Assembly: GCA_948567375.1 (NCBI GenBank)
Contig: OX419755.1
Location: 68,390,944 to 68,454,943, forward strand
Reading direction: 5' to 3'
DNA length: 64,000 nucleotides
From: Lunularia cruciata
Lineage: Eukaryota; Streptophyta; Marchantiopsida; Lunulariales; Lunulariaceae
Shown here one piece after another: positions 24,330-33,517 of this stretch (position 1 is the stretch's first letter; the number at the start of each line of letters is the position of its first letter). The position numbers and the translations under genes are program-made. The notes below the pieces were generated by a model. It did no database searches. It was not told the origin of the DNA and was given only the letters and a program-made list of their open reading frames with translations.

Positions 24330-24494
24330 ATCTTTGTGAAGACTAAAAGAACTAAGGTGTTGAATCAATTTCCTTGCAAGAAGAGATTAACACCTTGAAG
24401 AATGTCAGTTTGGAGCAAAAGAAGAACATGCATCAAAGCACACTAAATGTAACCAAGCTCAAGAGGGATTTGGCCAATCTTCACAATACATACA
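24330..24494 (+). pseudogene. Copy C2 coiled coil, part upstream of the G2 insertion
   Basis: Encodes SLQEEINTLKNVSLEQKK and KLKRDLANLHNTY, a coiled-coil segment. The reading frame resumes at 29187 on the far side of element G2 (LWEKIESKVVKN). The two pieces were one before G2 inserted. The intervening stretch 23700-24330 has scattered open frames with no recognised domain. Confidence 0.6.
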
Positions 24495-24745
24495 TGTAAA
24501 AGACCAAAACCGAGGAGAGAAATAGGAGAATGGAAACTCACATTGGGACACTTGAATGAGGGAAAACTATGAATGCCTAGCATGAGCTTCGGCTTTGGTA
24601 TTTAAAGGTAGCATACAAGATCCATGAAGCTTCTCAAGAAGCTTCCTTGAGCCGCTTTCTTGGAGTGCAAGCCAAGTTAACCAGGGAGCTTCTCAAGAAG
24701 CTTCCTTCTAGAAGCCGCCTACTTGGAGTGCAAGCTAAGCTAGTT

Positions 24746-24765
24746 AGAAGCTTCTAGAAGCTTCC
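24746..24765. promoter_or_regulatory. Heat-shock element, four perfect alternating units (3' LTR)
   Basis: Reads AGAAGCTTCTAGAAGCTTCC, i.e. GAA-nn-TTC-nn-GAA-nn-TTC with exact 5-bp phasing, the plant HSF binding consensus. The 5' LTR copy has one unit changed (TTC to TTT). Confidence 0.75.
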
Positions 24766-24833
24766 TTCTAGAAGCTACCTGCTTAGGGTGCAAGTTAACT
24801 AGTTGGGAAGCTTCCCAAGAAGCTTCTTAGATA

Positions 24834-24848
24834 CTTCTAGAATATTCT
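24834..24848. promoter_or_regulatory. Heat-shock element trimer (3' LTR)
   Basis: CTTCTAGAATATTCT gives TTC-nn-GAA-nn-TTC, a perfect three-unit site. It is kept unchanged in the other LTR at 29103-29117. Confidence 0.72.
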
Positions 24849-24917
24849 AGGCTATTTTGTCTTATTCTCTACTTCGTAAGTCCAACTAGCTTTGTTGCTA
24901 AACTCCATATTGTTACA

Positions 24918-24930
24918 TATTCCCCCACCA
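24918..24930 (-). other. Polypurine tract of G2
   Basis: On the minus strand a purine run (GGTGGGGGAATA) directly precedes the TGTAACA start of the 3' LTR, as needed for plus-strand DNA priming. Confidence 0.8.
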
Positions 24931-24939
24931 CTAGTTGGT

Positions 24940-27570
24940 GACGTCTTTGTCGCCAGTGAAGCTTCAAATTCGTTGATGGCCATCTGTGCATTTTGGAGGT
25001 GGGAAAGAGGTTCCCATGTGGCATCATGAAGGGGATACCCTTTCCAAAGGACCTTGTACTCCGTAAGTTGGCGACAGCCTTGTTGAATATGTCGACGTGC
25101 AAGGATACGATCAACTTCATACTCCTCATGATCATTGATAGGGATAGGTAGAGGAGGAGGTTGGACTCAAGAGGAAAAGGAAGAGGGGTTAGGAACAAAG
25201 GGTTTCAACTTAGAAACATGAAAGACATGATGTATACGCATGTGACAAGGCAAGGCAAGTCGATAAGCAACATGAGAGACAATGTGGGTGATATCAAAGG
25301 GTCCTATCCAATTAGGAGCAAGTTTACAAACTTGGGTATCAAATGGGAGAGGGAGGTTACTAGAGGATAGCATGACTTTATCACCAAATTCAAAGGTGAG
25401 ATCACGACGATGGTGGTCCGCATATTGTTTTTGGCGATTCTGAGCAACAAGGAGGTGAGACTTGGCTTGTTGGAGAGATTGGGATATAGTGATCAAGAAT
25501 GTGGAAGTATGAGGAACTTGAGAGGGAGGGGGAGCAAGAAGAGAATCTGGGACAAGCGGATCTTGGCCAAATTGAGAAAGAAGGGAGAAAATCCGGTGCT
25601 TGCTTGTTTGGAATTGTTGTAGGCAAATTCTGCAGCTGCAAGACATTTATCTCAGTTGGTATGGTGGACATTAACAAAGGATTGCAACATATCCTCCAAT
25701 GTATGATTTGCGCGTTCAGTTTGTCCATCAGTTTGAGGATGATAGGCCGTGGACAAAGCAAGCTTGGTGCCAATTATTTGGAAGAGTGCTTGCCAAAACT
25801 TCCTAGTAAATCAAGGATCACGGTCAGAGATGAGTACACGTGGCATCCCATGATGCTTGAAGACATTGTCAAAGTAGATTTGCGCTAAGGTTGGATCATC
25901 CATGGTATCACAGGTTGGTGCCAAGTGGATTTGCTTACTAAGCTTATCCACAAACACCACGGTTGCGGTGTGTCCTTGTTTTGTCTTTGGCAAGGATGTG
26001 ATGAGATCCAAGCTCACATGCTCCCAACGAGCGGATGGAATGGCAAGTGGTTGAAGGAGTCCACTTGGCTTTTGGTTGTTGGCCTTGTTCCGTTGGCAAC
26101 TCTCACATGATCGAACAAAGTCTTGAACATCTCGTGTTATGTTAGGCCACCACCATTGGCGTTGGAGGGTGCCCAAGGTCTTGTCCACTCCCATGTGACC
26201 AGCTATTGGTAAATCATGGGCTTCTTGAAGGTGCACAAGTCAAAGATCACCTCCGGCTGGAACATAGATCTGGTCTACATGGAATAAAAGGCCTTCCTTG
26301 AAGGAGAAGGTGTTGTACTCCTTGTCGCATGCTGTTAGACGACCGTGTACCATTTGGAAGAAGGGATCTTGTTGTAGAGCTGATTGAAACTCATTATGGA
26401 CCTTAGGGTCAATGGACACCGTTGTAATTGCCGCCGTGATGAGAGGAAGATCCTTCAAATCAGGTCGTTGTGATAGAGCATCGGGGATGACATGGAACCG
26501 ACCTGGTTTGTACTCAAGTTTGATGTCAAACAATTGGAGTTGCTCTTCCCATCGATGATGCCGACTCTTCATGTGCTCCAAGTGTAAGGTCTGCAACAAT
26601 GGCTTTGATCAGTTTGCATGATCACTTGTTTCCCCAAGAGATAATGCCTCCATACCTTGGTGGCATCCAAGTCCTCCATCCGTCTTTAGAACAAATGGTA
26701 CCGGTGCTCTCCAGGGAGAGGTACTATGTCATATGAAATCCTTCTCCAACAACTCTGTAAGTATGGTTCGCAACTCCTCCAACTCCTTTGGTGAGAGCCG
26801 ATAGATTGGTCTACTCATTGGAGTACTCCTTGGCAATAACTCAATCTTGAATGGCATACCTCGATCAAAGGGTAATCCCTTTGATAGATCATATGGAAAC
26901 ACATTTGCAAACTCTTGAACTATCCGATCAACCATTGCTTGATGCGGCACCTGGCCCTCCTCAGATTGTTCTTGTGCAATCGGCTTGATCCACACCGCAA
27001 ATACAGACTTATCTTCCTCCAAAGCTTGCTCTATGGCTGCTTCATTAACAAACTTCCCTTCTAGGGACTCATCTCTCTTCCAAGCTTGCTACATGGTTGC
27101 CTTCTTGGCAAACTTCCCATCTTGGGACTGACTATTCTTAGGTGTCTTACTCAGAGGTGCCAGACAACCTAATCAGAAATTCCTACCTTGGTGTTGTACT
27201 TGAATTTGACGTTGGGTCCCATCAAATTGAACCTTATGACGTTCAAGCCAAGGTAGACCCAGAATGATATCATAGTGTAGATGTGCCACTACAAACCTCA
27301 TACACTCCAAATACTCCTTCCCAATCTTGAAGGTAACAAGATGCGAGGTGCGGAATGCAGAACCTTTTCTACCATCCGCCATCATCAAACTACTTCCAAT
27401 CACTGGCTTGATAGGAATACCCAATTCCTTTGCTACTTGCATAGATATGCAATTCTCTGAACTTCCAGAATTAACCAAAATCCTACAACCCCGATTAGAT
27501 ATTGTACCTTGCAAGTGAAGCAAACTTGCATAGGTTGAGCCTTCAATCCCATTGGAACTAATCAAGCTCC
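24940..27570 (-). pseudogene. G2 pol: protease, truncated RT/RNase H, integrase, chromodomain
   Basis: Protease (27173-27565) has ILVNSGSSENCIS, with Asn in place of the catalytic Asp, and later IILGLPWL. The RT N-terminus (26729-27022) reads IYRLSPKELEELRTILTEL. Sequence then passes, near 26660-26690, from a FVLKTDG-like RT motif straight to the end of RNase H (WRHYLLGKQVIMQT, then EYKPGRFHVIPDALSQRP). So the RT palm with its Asp-Asp box and most of RNase H are deleted. Integrase (25700-26236) has the zinc region (AGHMGVDKTL, CESCQRNK), D (LDLITSLP), D (VLISDRDP) and E (DGQTERANHTLED). A chromodomain follows at 24960-25135 (EEYEVDRILARR, YKVLWKGYPLHDATWEPLSH). Several stops and frame changes are present. 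Confidence 0.87.
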
Positions 27571-27579
27571 CAATAGGCG

Positions 27580-28492
27580 GCTCAAAATCTCCTATTGGGA
27601 TTCTTCGTTTCCCTGATCATTCTGTTCCACAAACTCCATCTGGGCAACTTGTCGAGGTCGCCTATTCCTAAGTGGACATTCAGCAATGCAATGTCTAACT
27701 TGGCGACAATAAAAGCAACCTCCATTTTGTTGTAATCTTTCTCTATCTGCTGTGCCAAGTGGTCTTCATTGGATAGCATCAATCTCCATTGGTACCAGTT
27801 CTTCCACTTGTGGTAATGGTAGGTTTTGTGTAAGTCAAGGTCGAGACCAAGTTGTCGGCAACTAAGGAATCAAAATGCTCAACCAATTGCATGGCTTCTT
27901 CTACGTTCTGTGGCTCTTGCATGGTCACCTCCAATCTAGTTTGTGACTTCAATCCTCACACAAATCAATCTAGAACTTCACCTTCTTGGATATTTGGAAT
28001 TTGCATGATGATATTCTGAAATTGTGTGATGTAGCTTCTCACTGAGCCAATCTACCTCAACTCCACCAATTTATCTCGTGCAGCTCGGGTGGCATTTATA
28101 GTCTAAAATTGATCGAGTATTGCATCCTTGAATTCTGCCCATGTCAAAATTGGTGTAACAATTTGTCTTTCAGCTCTTTCTACTTGGAATCACCACCAAA
28201 GTTTTGCCACGCCATCCAATTGGCTAGAAGCCAAGAGAATTTGTTTCCGCTTGTCTTGAAGATCAGTGGCTTCAAAGTAACGTTCACAATCAAACACAAA
28301 ATTCTTCATTGTGCCTGGAAGATTCTTGCCTTCAAACACCTTGGGTTTAGGAAATCAAATGCGGTCTTCTCCATCTCAAATTGACGCTTTGTCTATCTGT
28401 TCTCGTCATTGTTGGTCTCGTTATTCCAACAATCGAGTAAGATGCTCGATTTGTTGTTGTATTGCAAGGATAACATCAAGTATTGCCGCCAT
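27580..28492 (-). pseudogene. G2 gag with CCHC zinc knuckle
   Basis: Starts at ATG 28492 (MAAILDVILAIQQQIEHL). It continues through PKVFEGKNLPGTMKNFVF, SYITQFQNIIMQIPNIQEGE and SQTRLEVTMQEPQNVEEAM, typical Ty3 capsid sequence. A zinc knuckle at about 27660-27725 reads CFYCRQVRHCIAEC, with the Cys-Cys-His-Cys spacing and Arg in place of the usual Gly. Multiple stops. Confidence 0.8.
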
Positions 28493-28750
28493 TGCTACTA
28501 CTCTATTCCACTACCCTCAATTTATCTAGTTGATTAACACATAGATACAACACGTCCACCGTTCTCCATAAGTTACAACTGGAAGTATCAAGGGTTCTTC
28601 TGACACATCAATCATATATAGAAAATCCTGCCCAAAGCGTGAGGTGATGAATTGTGTGAAACGATGCTTTGGTAATATCTAGACATCAAAGTCCCAATGG
28701 TTTGGCGGAAGTGGATTTGGTGGTCCATAAATTCCATCCATCGCATTCCT

Positions 28751-28762
28751 ACTCTAATACCA
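28751..28762 (-). promoter_or_regulatory. Primer-binding site of G2
   Basis: Minus strand TGGTATTAGAGT, initiator Met-tRNA type with two changes from the consensus, one base past the 5' LTR end. Confidence 0.85.
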
Positions 28763-28867
28763 ATGTAAAAGACCGAAACCGAGGAGAGAAATAGGAGAAT
28801 GGAAACTCACATTGGGACACTTGAATGAGGGAAAAATCCGAATACCTAGCATGAGCTTTGGCTTTGG

Positions 28868-28875
28868 TATTTATA
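28868..28875 (-). promoter_or_regulatory. TATA box of the G2 promoter
   Basis: TATAAATA on the minus strand in the context CCTATAAATACC. It lies 22 bp or more downstream of the GAAGCTTC cluster, the order expected of a stress-driven LTR promoter. Confidence 0.75.
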
Positions 28876-28896
28876 GGTAGCATACCAGACCCATGA

Positions 28897-29117
28897 AGCT
28901 TCTCAAGAAGCTTCCTTGAGCCGCTTTCTTGGAGTGCAAGCCAAGTTAACCAGGAAGCTTCTCAAGAAGCTTCCTTCTAGAAGCCGCCTACTTGGAATGC
29001 AAGCTAAGCTAGTTAGAAGCTTTTAGAAGCTTCCTTCTAGAAGCTACTTGCTTAGGGCGCAAGTTAACTAGTTGGGAAGCTTCCCAAGAAGCTTCTTAGA
29101 TACTTCTAGAATATTCT
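28897..29117. promoter_or_regulatory. Cluster of heat-shock-element modules in the G2 5' LTR
   Basis: Within about 220 bp there are seven perfect GAAGCTTC (GAAnnTTC) modules and one with a single change, plus three TTCTAGAA (TTCnnGAA) modules. One perfect three-unit site (TTC-ta-GAA-ta-TTC) lies at 29103-29117. Several pairs are spaced TTCTCAAGAA, two bases longer than ideal. All lie upstream of the TATA box in the element's own direction. HSF binding is predicted, not shown. Confidence 0.7.
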
Positions 29118-29186
29118 AGGCTATTTTTTCTTATTCTCTACTTCGTAAGTCCGACTAACTTCGTCGCTAAACTCCATATTGTTACA

Positions 29187-29838
29187 ATACCTTTGGGAGA
29201 AGATTGAATCCAAAGTAGTGAAGAACATGACAATAAAGTAGTTGGAAGCTCATCAAGAAGATAAGTTGAACATGGAGAGGGATGTAGAAATTAAGGAGGT
29301 AACTTTTAATAGGAGGATTTTGTAATTTGAAGAGCAAGTTCAGAAATTGACGATGGAGCAAGCACCGGTTGCATACCAAAGAGAGACCCTGCTTTGGGCT
29401 GAGGAGTATCAAGAACAAGTGGAGGTCTTGCAAAACAAGTTCACATAGATACACCAAGAGCTTATTAATGCTTTGATCTTTCTCAATGTATAGAAGAGCA
29501 AGAAATTATAGTTGATGGCATTAACACCCATATTCTACCAAGCACAACTTGTCAAGATCGTGAACTAATGGTGAAGTGGGTGATCAAGAGGTCAAAGGAG
29601 GAAAAATGCCAAAATTTTTAGAAGCGATTAAGCAAATCATGGAGGAGATGACGATGGAGTTTGTGGAGACCCCTTCCACCATAAGAGAAGTACATGAGCT
29701 CAAACTAGCGTATCAAAAGTTGATGAAGCTGCTTGAAGACAAGATGTTGGAGCAGATCACCTTAGGACTTAGAACTAGAATAGAGAAGAAGTTTAGGGAA
29801 TTTAAGGAAGAGCTTGAGGATGACCTTGCTATCTTGTA
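29187..29838 (+). pseudogene. Copy C2 coiled coil, part downstream of the G2 insertion
   Basis: Continues the coiled coil broken by G2: LWEKIESKVVKN, QLEAHQEDKLNMERD-like sequence, RILQFEEQVQKLTMEQ (with one stop), then EEYQEQVEVLQNKFT. The last preserved frame, 29576-29838, encodes FLEAIKQIMEEMTMEF, HELKLAYQKLMKLLEDKML and RTRIEKKFREFKEELEDDL before TAA. HELKL and the IxKKFxEx ending match copy C1. Confidence 0.6.
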
Positions 29839-30733
29839 AAGTCTACTTTGGTAAGGTAGTAGAGTGTTTGAAGAAGCATCAGAGTCCTTAGAACTAGTTG
29901 AGAAGATAATTGGGAAGCATGATGCCCTAGTTGTACACTATCTTAGACCCAATAGTGGTCATCATTGACCATTAGGTGTCTCTTGGCGGTGGCCATTTGT
30001 CATATTTCTTTGTTGTAGTTGGATGTTTATACCTACTCCAAATTGCTATATTGTTCAATATATGAGTGGTAAATAAGTGAAAGCGTCACAACTCTTTGTT
30101 GCCTTTCTCAAACTCCCTCATGAAATTTTCTTGATTCATGCCTACACTTTGATGAAGATTAGCAAACATTTTTGGCTACCTTATGTGTGTGATCCCTAGC
30201 CTCTTTGCAATCATATGATATATGAAGGATATTATGTTGAGTGTTGTAGTAACCAAATAGTGCAGACTGAATGGATAGATTGGTACAAATATCCTGTAGT
30301 TTTTTTAAGATCATGCCTTTTGAAGAGAACCTGAACTTGAACTTGAAGTACTTAAGTCTATGAAGATCCAAAGATGGAGAGATTGTCGTTGAAATTGATG
30401 GAGCATATAAATAAAAAGTTTTAACAAACTTGTGATACAATTGTGGTGCACATGTTTATTTTTTTCTTTATTATTCACAAAGATATGGTAGAAGAGTTTC
30501 TTGTTAGAGGAAGGTAACCTATTAGTTGAGGTTTTTTGGTTGGATTTATGTGTATACATGCAATGGTACAAGTAAAATACTACAAAGCTAAAGGCACTTT
30601 AAAGGAAGAACTCAAAGGTATCAAAGGTAATGAACTCAAGACCAGAGGACTTCAACCCCAAGATCTTACATTGATTTGAATGCACTGCCACTTGGGTATT
30701 GAACTACTAAAAGAGAATATTTGCATTCATCAA
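29839..30733. repeat. 3' region of copy C2 with a further coiled-coil fragment (C3)
   Basis: Mostly unassigned. At about 30350-30430 a plus-strand fragment encodes YEDPKMERLSLKLMEHINKK, which matches the end of copy C1 (YEDPKIEWMSLELREHINKK). It is therefore a third copy of the family's C-terminus. No gene is supported on either strand. Confidence 0.5.
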
Positions 30734-31473
30734 TGTAATACCAAGGGTTAGCCATATGATCTAGATGTGAAATTTGGTTTGGTAACTTCTAGAATGACGT
30801 TATACATGATGGTCAAAATAGATCAGATAGATTTATCACCAAAAGAGTACTTCTACTAATAGTGCAAAAACCAAAATAGACTTGAGAACCTTAGAACCAA
30901 TAGCTAGACATATGATTTAAAGGTGAGAATTGGTTTAGTAACATCTGGAAGGATGTTACACATGATGGACTAAACAGATCAGAAAGAGGTATCACCAAAA
31001 GGGGACTTCTACTAATAGAGTAGGAACTGAAATATGCCTAAAATCTTTGAAGGCAATTTTGGAGGCCTAAACGGATGAATTAGGCATCAAAATGTGCAAG
31101 TGCCCCCCCCCCAATTGGAGGAAAGGCTGGTCTTTCCTCCCCCTGTTGTGTCTTGTCGAGAGCTTTCCAATGGTACCTTACTCACATGATTCTGAGATTC
31201 CTACAGGAATATTCCCTAAAAGATTCCCTCCAATCAAAGCTTGTTTGACCAACCAGATAGGACCTAGACCAGACAGGTCACCCATCCAAGTAAGTAATCC
31301 AAGGGTGGAGCTTGTTGACATGTCACCTATCTGTGTCCCTAATCCTATGGTGGGGCTTCCTTGGAGGAGATCCTCTTTGTCTATATAATAAAGAGAAGGT
31401 GCTCCCTTGGAGCATCGAATGTTTGAGTGTGCAATCTGTGTTTTCTCTCTTCTCTTGTCCTCGGAGTATTACA
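30734..31473 (+). repeat. 5' LTR of F1 copy B
   Basis: Starts TGTAATACCAAGGG and ends TATTACA. Two U3 modules of about 156 bp (starting 30749 and 30905) are tandem duplicates. A run of 10 C lies at 31103-31112. TATA box TATATAATA is at 31382-31390, so U3 is about 650 bp. Confidence 0.95.
31382..31390 (+). promoter_or_regulatory. TATA box of the F1 LTR promoter
   Basis: TATATAATA, conserved in the 3' LTR and in the solo LTR at 20394-21135. Transcription would start within the last 70 bp of the LTR. Confidence 0.7.
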
Positions 31474-31474
31474 A

Positions 31475-31486
31475 TGGTATTAGAGC
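31475..31486 (+). promoter_or_regulatory. Primer-binding site of F1 copy B
   Basis: TGGTATTAGAGC, one change from the Met-tRNA complement found intact in copy A, one base after the LTR. Confidence 0.92.
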
Positions 31487-32076
31487 GAGTGTTCTAGTCC
31501 AAGAGAGTGGATCACCCCTCTTGGAATAACACGAACTACTGAAACTGAGTAATTTGAGGTGGAGAATATAGAGTAATCGTTAGACTTAGGAAGGGCTTTA
31601 GAGAGCAGATGGGATGGATGCGCCGGGGGGACAATTTCCCGCACCTAGCTTTCCATTTTCAAACCCATTCCACATCAAGGTTATGTACATCCAGTGTGAG
31701 CAGATGAGGGTATCGCTAGTTTATCACTTTGGTGCGGAATTCATGGATAGAGTGATGAACTCACCAAACCCGGTGATTCTACCTGTGGTGATATATAACA
31801 GAGAGTGGGATTTGACGATCTACATTCTATTATGATAATATGGATATGAATGTCCCAAATCCTCTCCCTTTCAACACTCAAGTAGAAATATGTTATGTAG
31901 TGAGGCCGAAAGTGATGTTTAGAGATTTTGTGGTTAGGAATTTTGGTGAGGAGTATTATCAATGAGTGATAGCTTCTGAGGTCCCAATGGTAGTTCCGAT
32001 AGTTTGTACGCCTTCCAGAGTGATTATATTGACTCTGTATTGAAGTAGACGTTAGCAATTGGGTGTTGCAGGAACC

Positions 32077-33422
32077 ATGGATCCGCAATTGCAAGAGCTG
32101 GTGCAAGGAATGCAAGGGATGCTGAATGAATTTTGAGAGATTAAGATGACCATGGAGACATTACAAAGTCAAGTGCAGATCCTCAGGAACAATCAAGCCA
32201 TGCAAGGAGAAGAGCCGTCTCAAAACCCAATACCTACGACCGAAGTACTTGCAGAGGCACCCGTGCCTACAAACCCTATCAACGATGAAGCCACATTGCT
32301 ACTCCGGATGAAGAAGACCTGCAACACCGAGCCTTATAAGGAGCAGCGTACGATGAGAGTAGTGGAAAATTGAATCTTGAGAATGAATCGATATTTCCGA
32401 TTGTTCTCAACAGAGATCACAGAGCATGCTGCATGCGTGTTTGCATGTGGGTACTTGACCGATAAAGCGCTCACATGGTATGATGCTTGGGAACAATCCA
32501 TACTGGCTGAGAGAAGGGAGGTCACATGGACAGCAATGCAAGAAGGACTACTAAAGAATTTCCAATCGGTGGATTTTGTGCAGATGGCTCGAACCCGACT
32601 ATGGGGATTGAGATAGAAGAATAACGTACAAGAGTATGTGGAGGCATTTCTAGATCTACAAGTCGCAATTACCAACATGAGTCGAGCAGAGGCTCTTGAC
32701 AATTTCAAACAAGGGTTGAAAAAGTGGATTCGCCAAGAAGTCATGCTTGGGAACAATCCATGCTGGCCGAGAGAAGGGAGGTCACATGGATAGCAATGCA
32801 AGAAGGACTACTAAAGAATTTCCAATCGGTGGATTCTGTGCAGATGGCTCGAACCCGACTATGGGGATTGAGATAGAAGAATAGCATACAAGAGTATGTG
32901 GAGGCATTTTTAGATCTACAAGTCGCAATTACCAACATGAGTCAAGCAGAGGCTCTTGACAATTTCAAACAAGGGTTGAAAAAGTGGATTCGCCAAGAAG
33001 TCATGGTGCAAAACCCTCGCACGGTATTTGAAGCCATTGCTTGTACACAAAGAATAGTAGGAGCATTAAATGGAGGTGAAGGAGTAGTTCCACCTCAACA
33101 TTATCGGGCAGAAATGCCACACATGGGTGGACCAGTACCGATGGAATTGGGTAACCTTTGATTCTAGGATCGAGGAGCACGCCCGCTTCAAGGGGAGCGG
33201 GAACGAGTAGAAGAACAAAGAGATGGAGTCCCACAAGGAGAAGAGACTCGAGGAGAACAACGCCGTTGTTACAATTGTGGTCGTATTAGGCACATATCTA
33301 CCAATTGTCGCACTCGTTTCCCTAGAGGCCCTCGGCCTTCGTACAGACAATCTTTGAACAACATGGAGAGGCACATTGAAGAGGAGGAGGTAGAAACCAC
33401 TTCGGAAAATAAAGATTGCTAG
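32077..33422 (+). pseudogene. F1 copy B gag with CCHC knuckle
   Basis: Begins ATG 32077 (MDPQLQELVQGMQG). TGA interrupts before EIKMTMETLQSQVQIL, exactly as in copy A. Capsid sequence includes GYLTDKALTWYDAWEQSI, KNFQSVDFVQMAR, EYVEAFLDLQVAITNMS and ALDNFKQGLKKWIRQEVM. A 260-bp tandem duplication (32483-33002) shifts the frame by two. The zinc knuckle at about 33267-33310 reads CYNCGRIRHISTNC. The end is TAG at 33420-33422. Gag coats the RNA and builds the particle; this copy cannot make it intact. Confidence 0.85.
32483..33002 (+). repeat. 260-bp tandem duplication inside gag
   Basis: Copies 32483-32742 and 32743-33002 differ at only a few bases. ATG/CATG microhomology lies at the junction. 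Absent from copy A. Confidence 0.93.
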
Positions 33423-33517
33423 TAAATGTACCTCACGGCCTTACTGGCTCAATAAGGAAGCAGAGAAGCGAGGGAAGGAAGAAGAATAATGTGCAAAGAT
33501 CCCGAAAGGCAACCTCA

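Larger units (their letters stand above)
24495..24917 (-). repeat. 3' LTR of G2
   Basis: Ends TG...CA on both strands (plus TGTAAAAG ... TGTTACA). It contains eight GAAGCTTC modules and three TTCTAGAA modules. The TATA position reads TTTAAATA on the minus strand (24599-24606), a degraded version of the TATAAATA in the 5' LTR. Confidence 0.93.
24495..29186 (-). mobile_element. Ty3 chromovirus G2, complete ends, internally deleted
   Basis: A 4.7-kb element on the minus strand. Its LTRs are 24495-24917 (3' LTR) and 28764-29186 (5' LTR), both 423 bp, with about 19 differences by eye (about 95-96% identical). Flanks are ATACA and ATACC, a likely 5-bp target duplication with one change. Order along the minus strand: 5' LTR, primer-binding site, gag, protease, RT start, end of RNase H, integrase, chromodomain, polypurine tract, 3' LTR. 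The RT catalytic core is missing. It interrupts the coiled coil of copy C2. Confidence 0.92.
28764..29186 (-). repeat. 5' LTR of G2
   Basis: The promoter-bearing LTR of the element. On the minus strand, U3 (29186 downwards) contains a heat-shock-element-rich stretch at 28897-29117, then the TATA box at 28868-28875, then R/U5 ending at 28764. Confidence 0.93.

Noticed and set aside
31092-31388. 98-codon open frames in F1 LTRs (also 37223-37522, 20479-20748)
   Set aside because: They recur only because the LTR recurs; they span U3 and the TATA box and encode nothing known.
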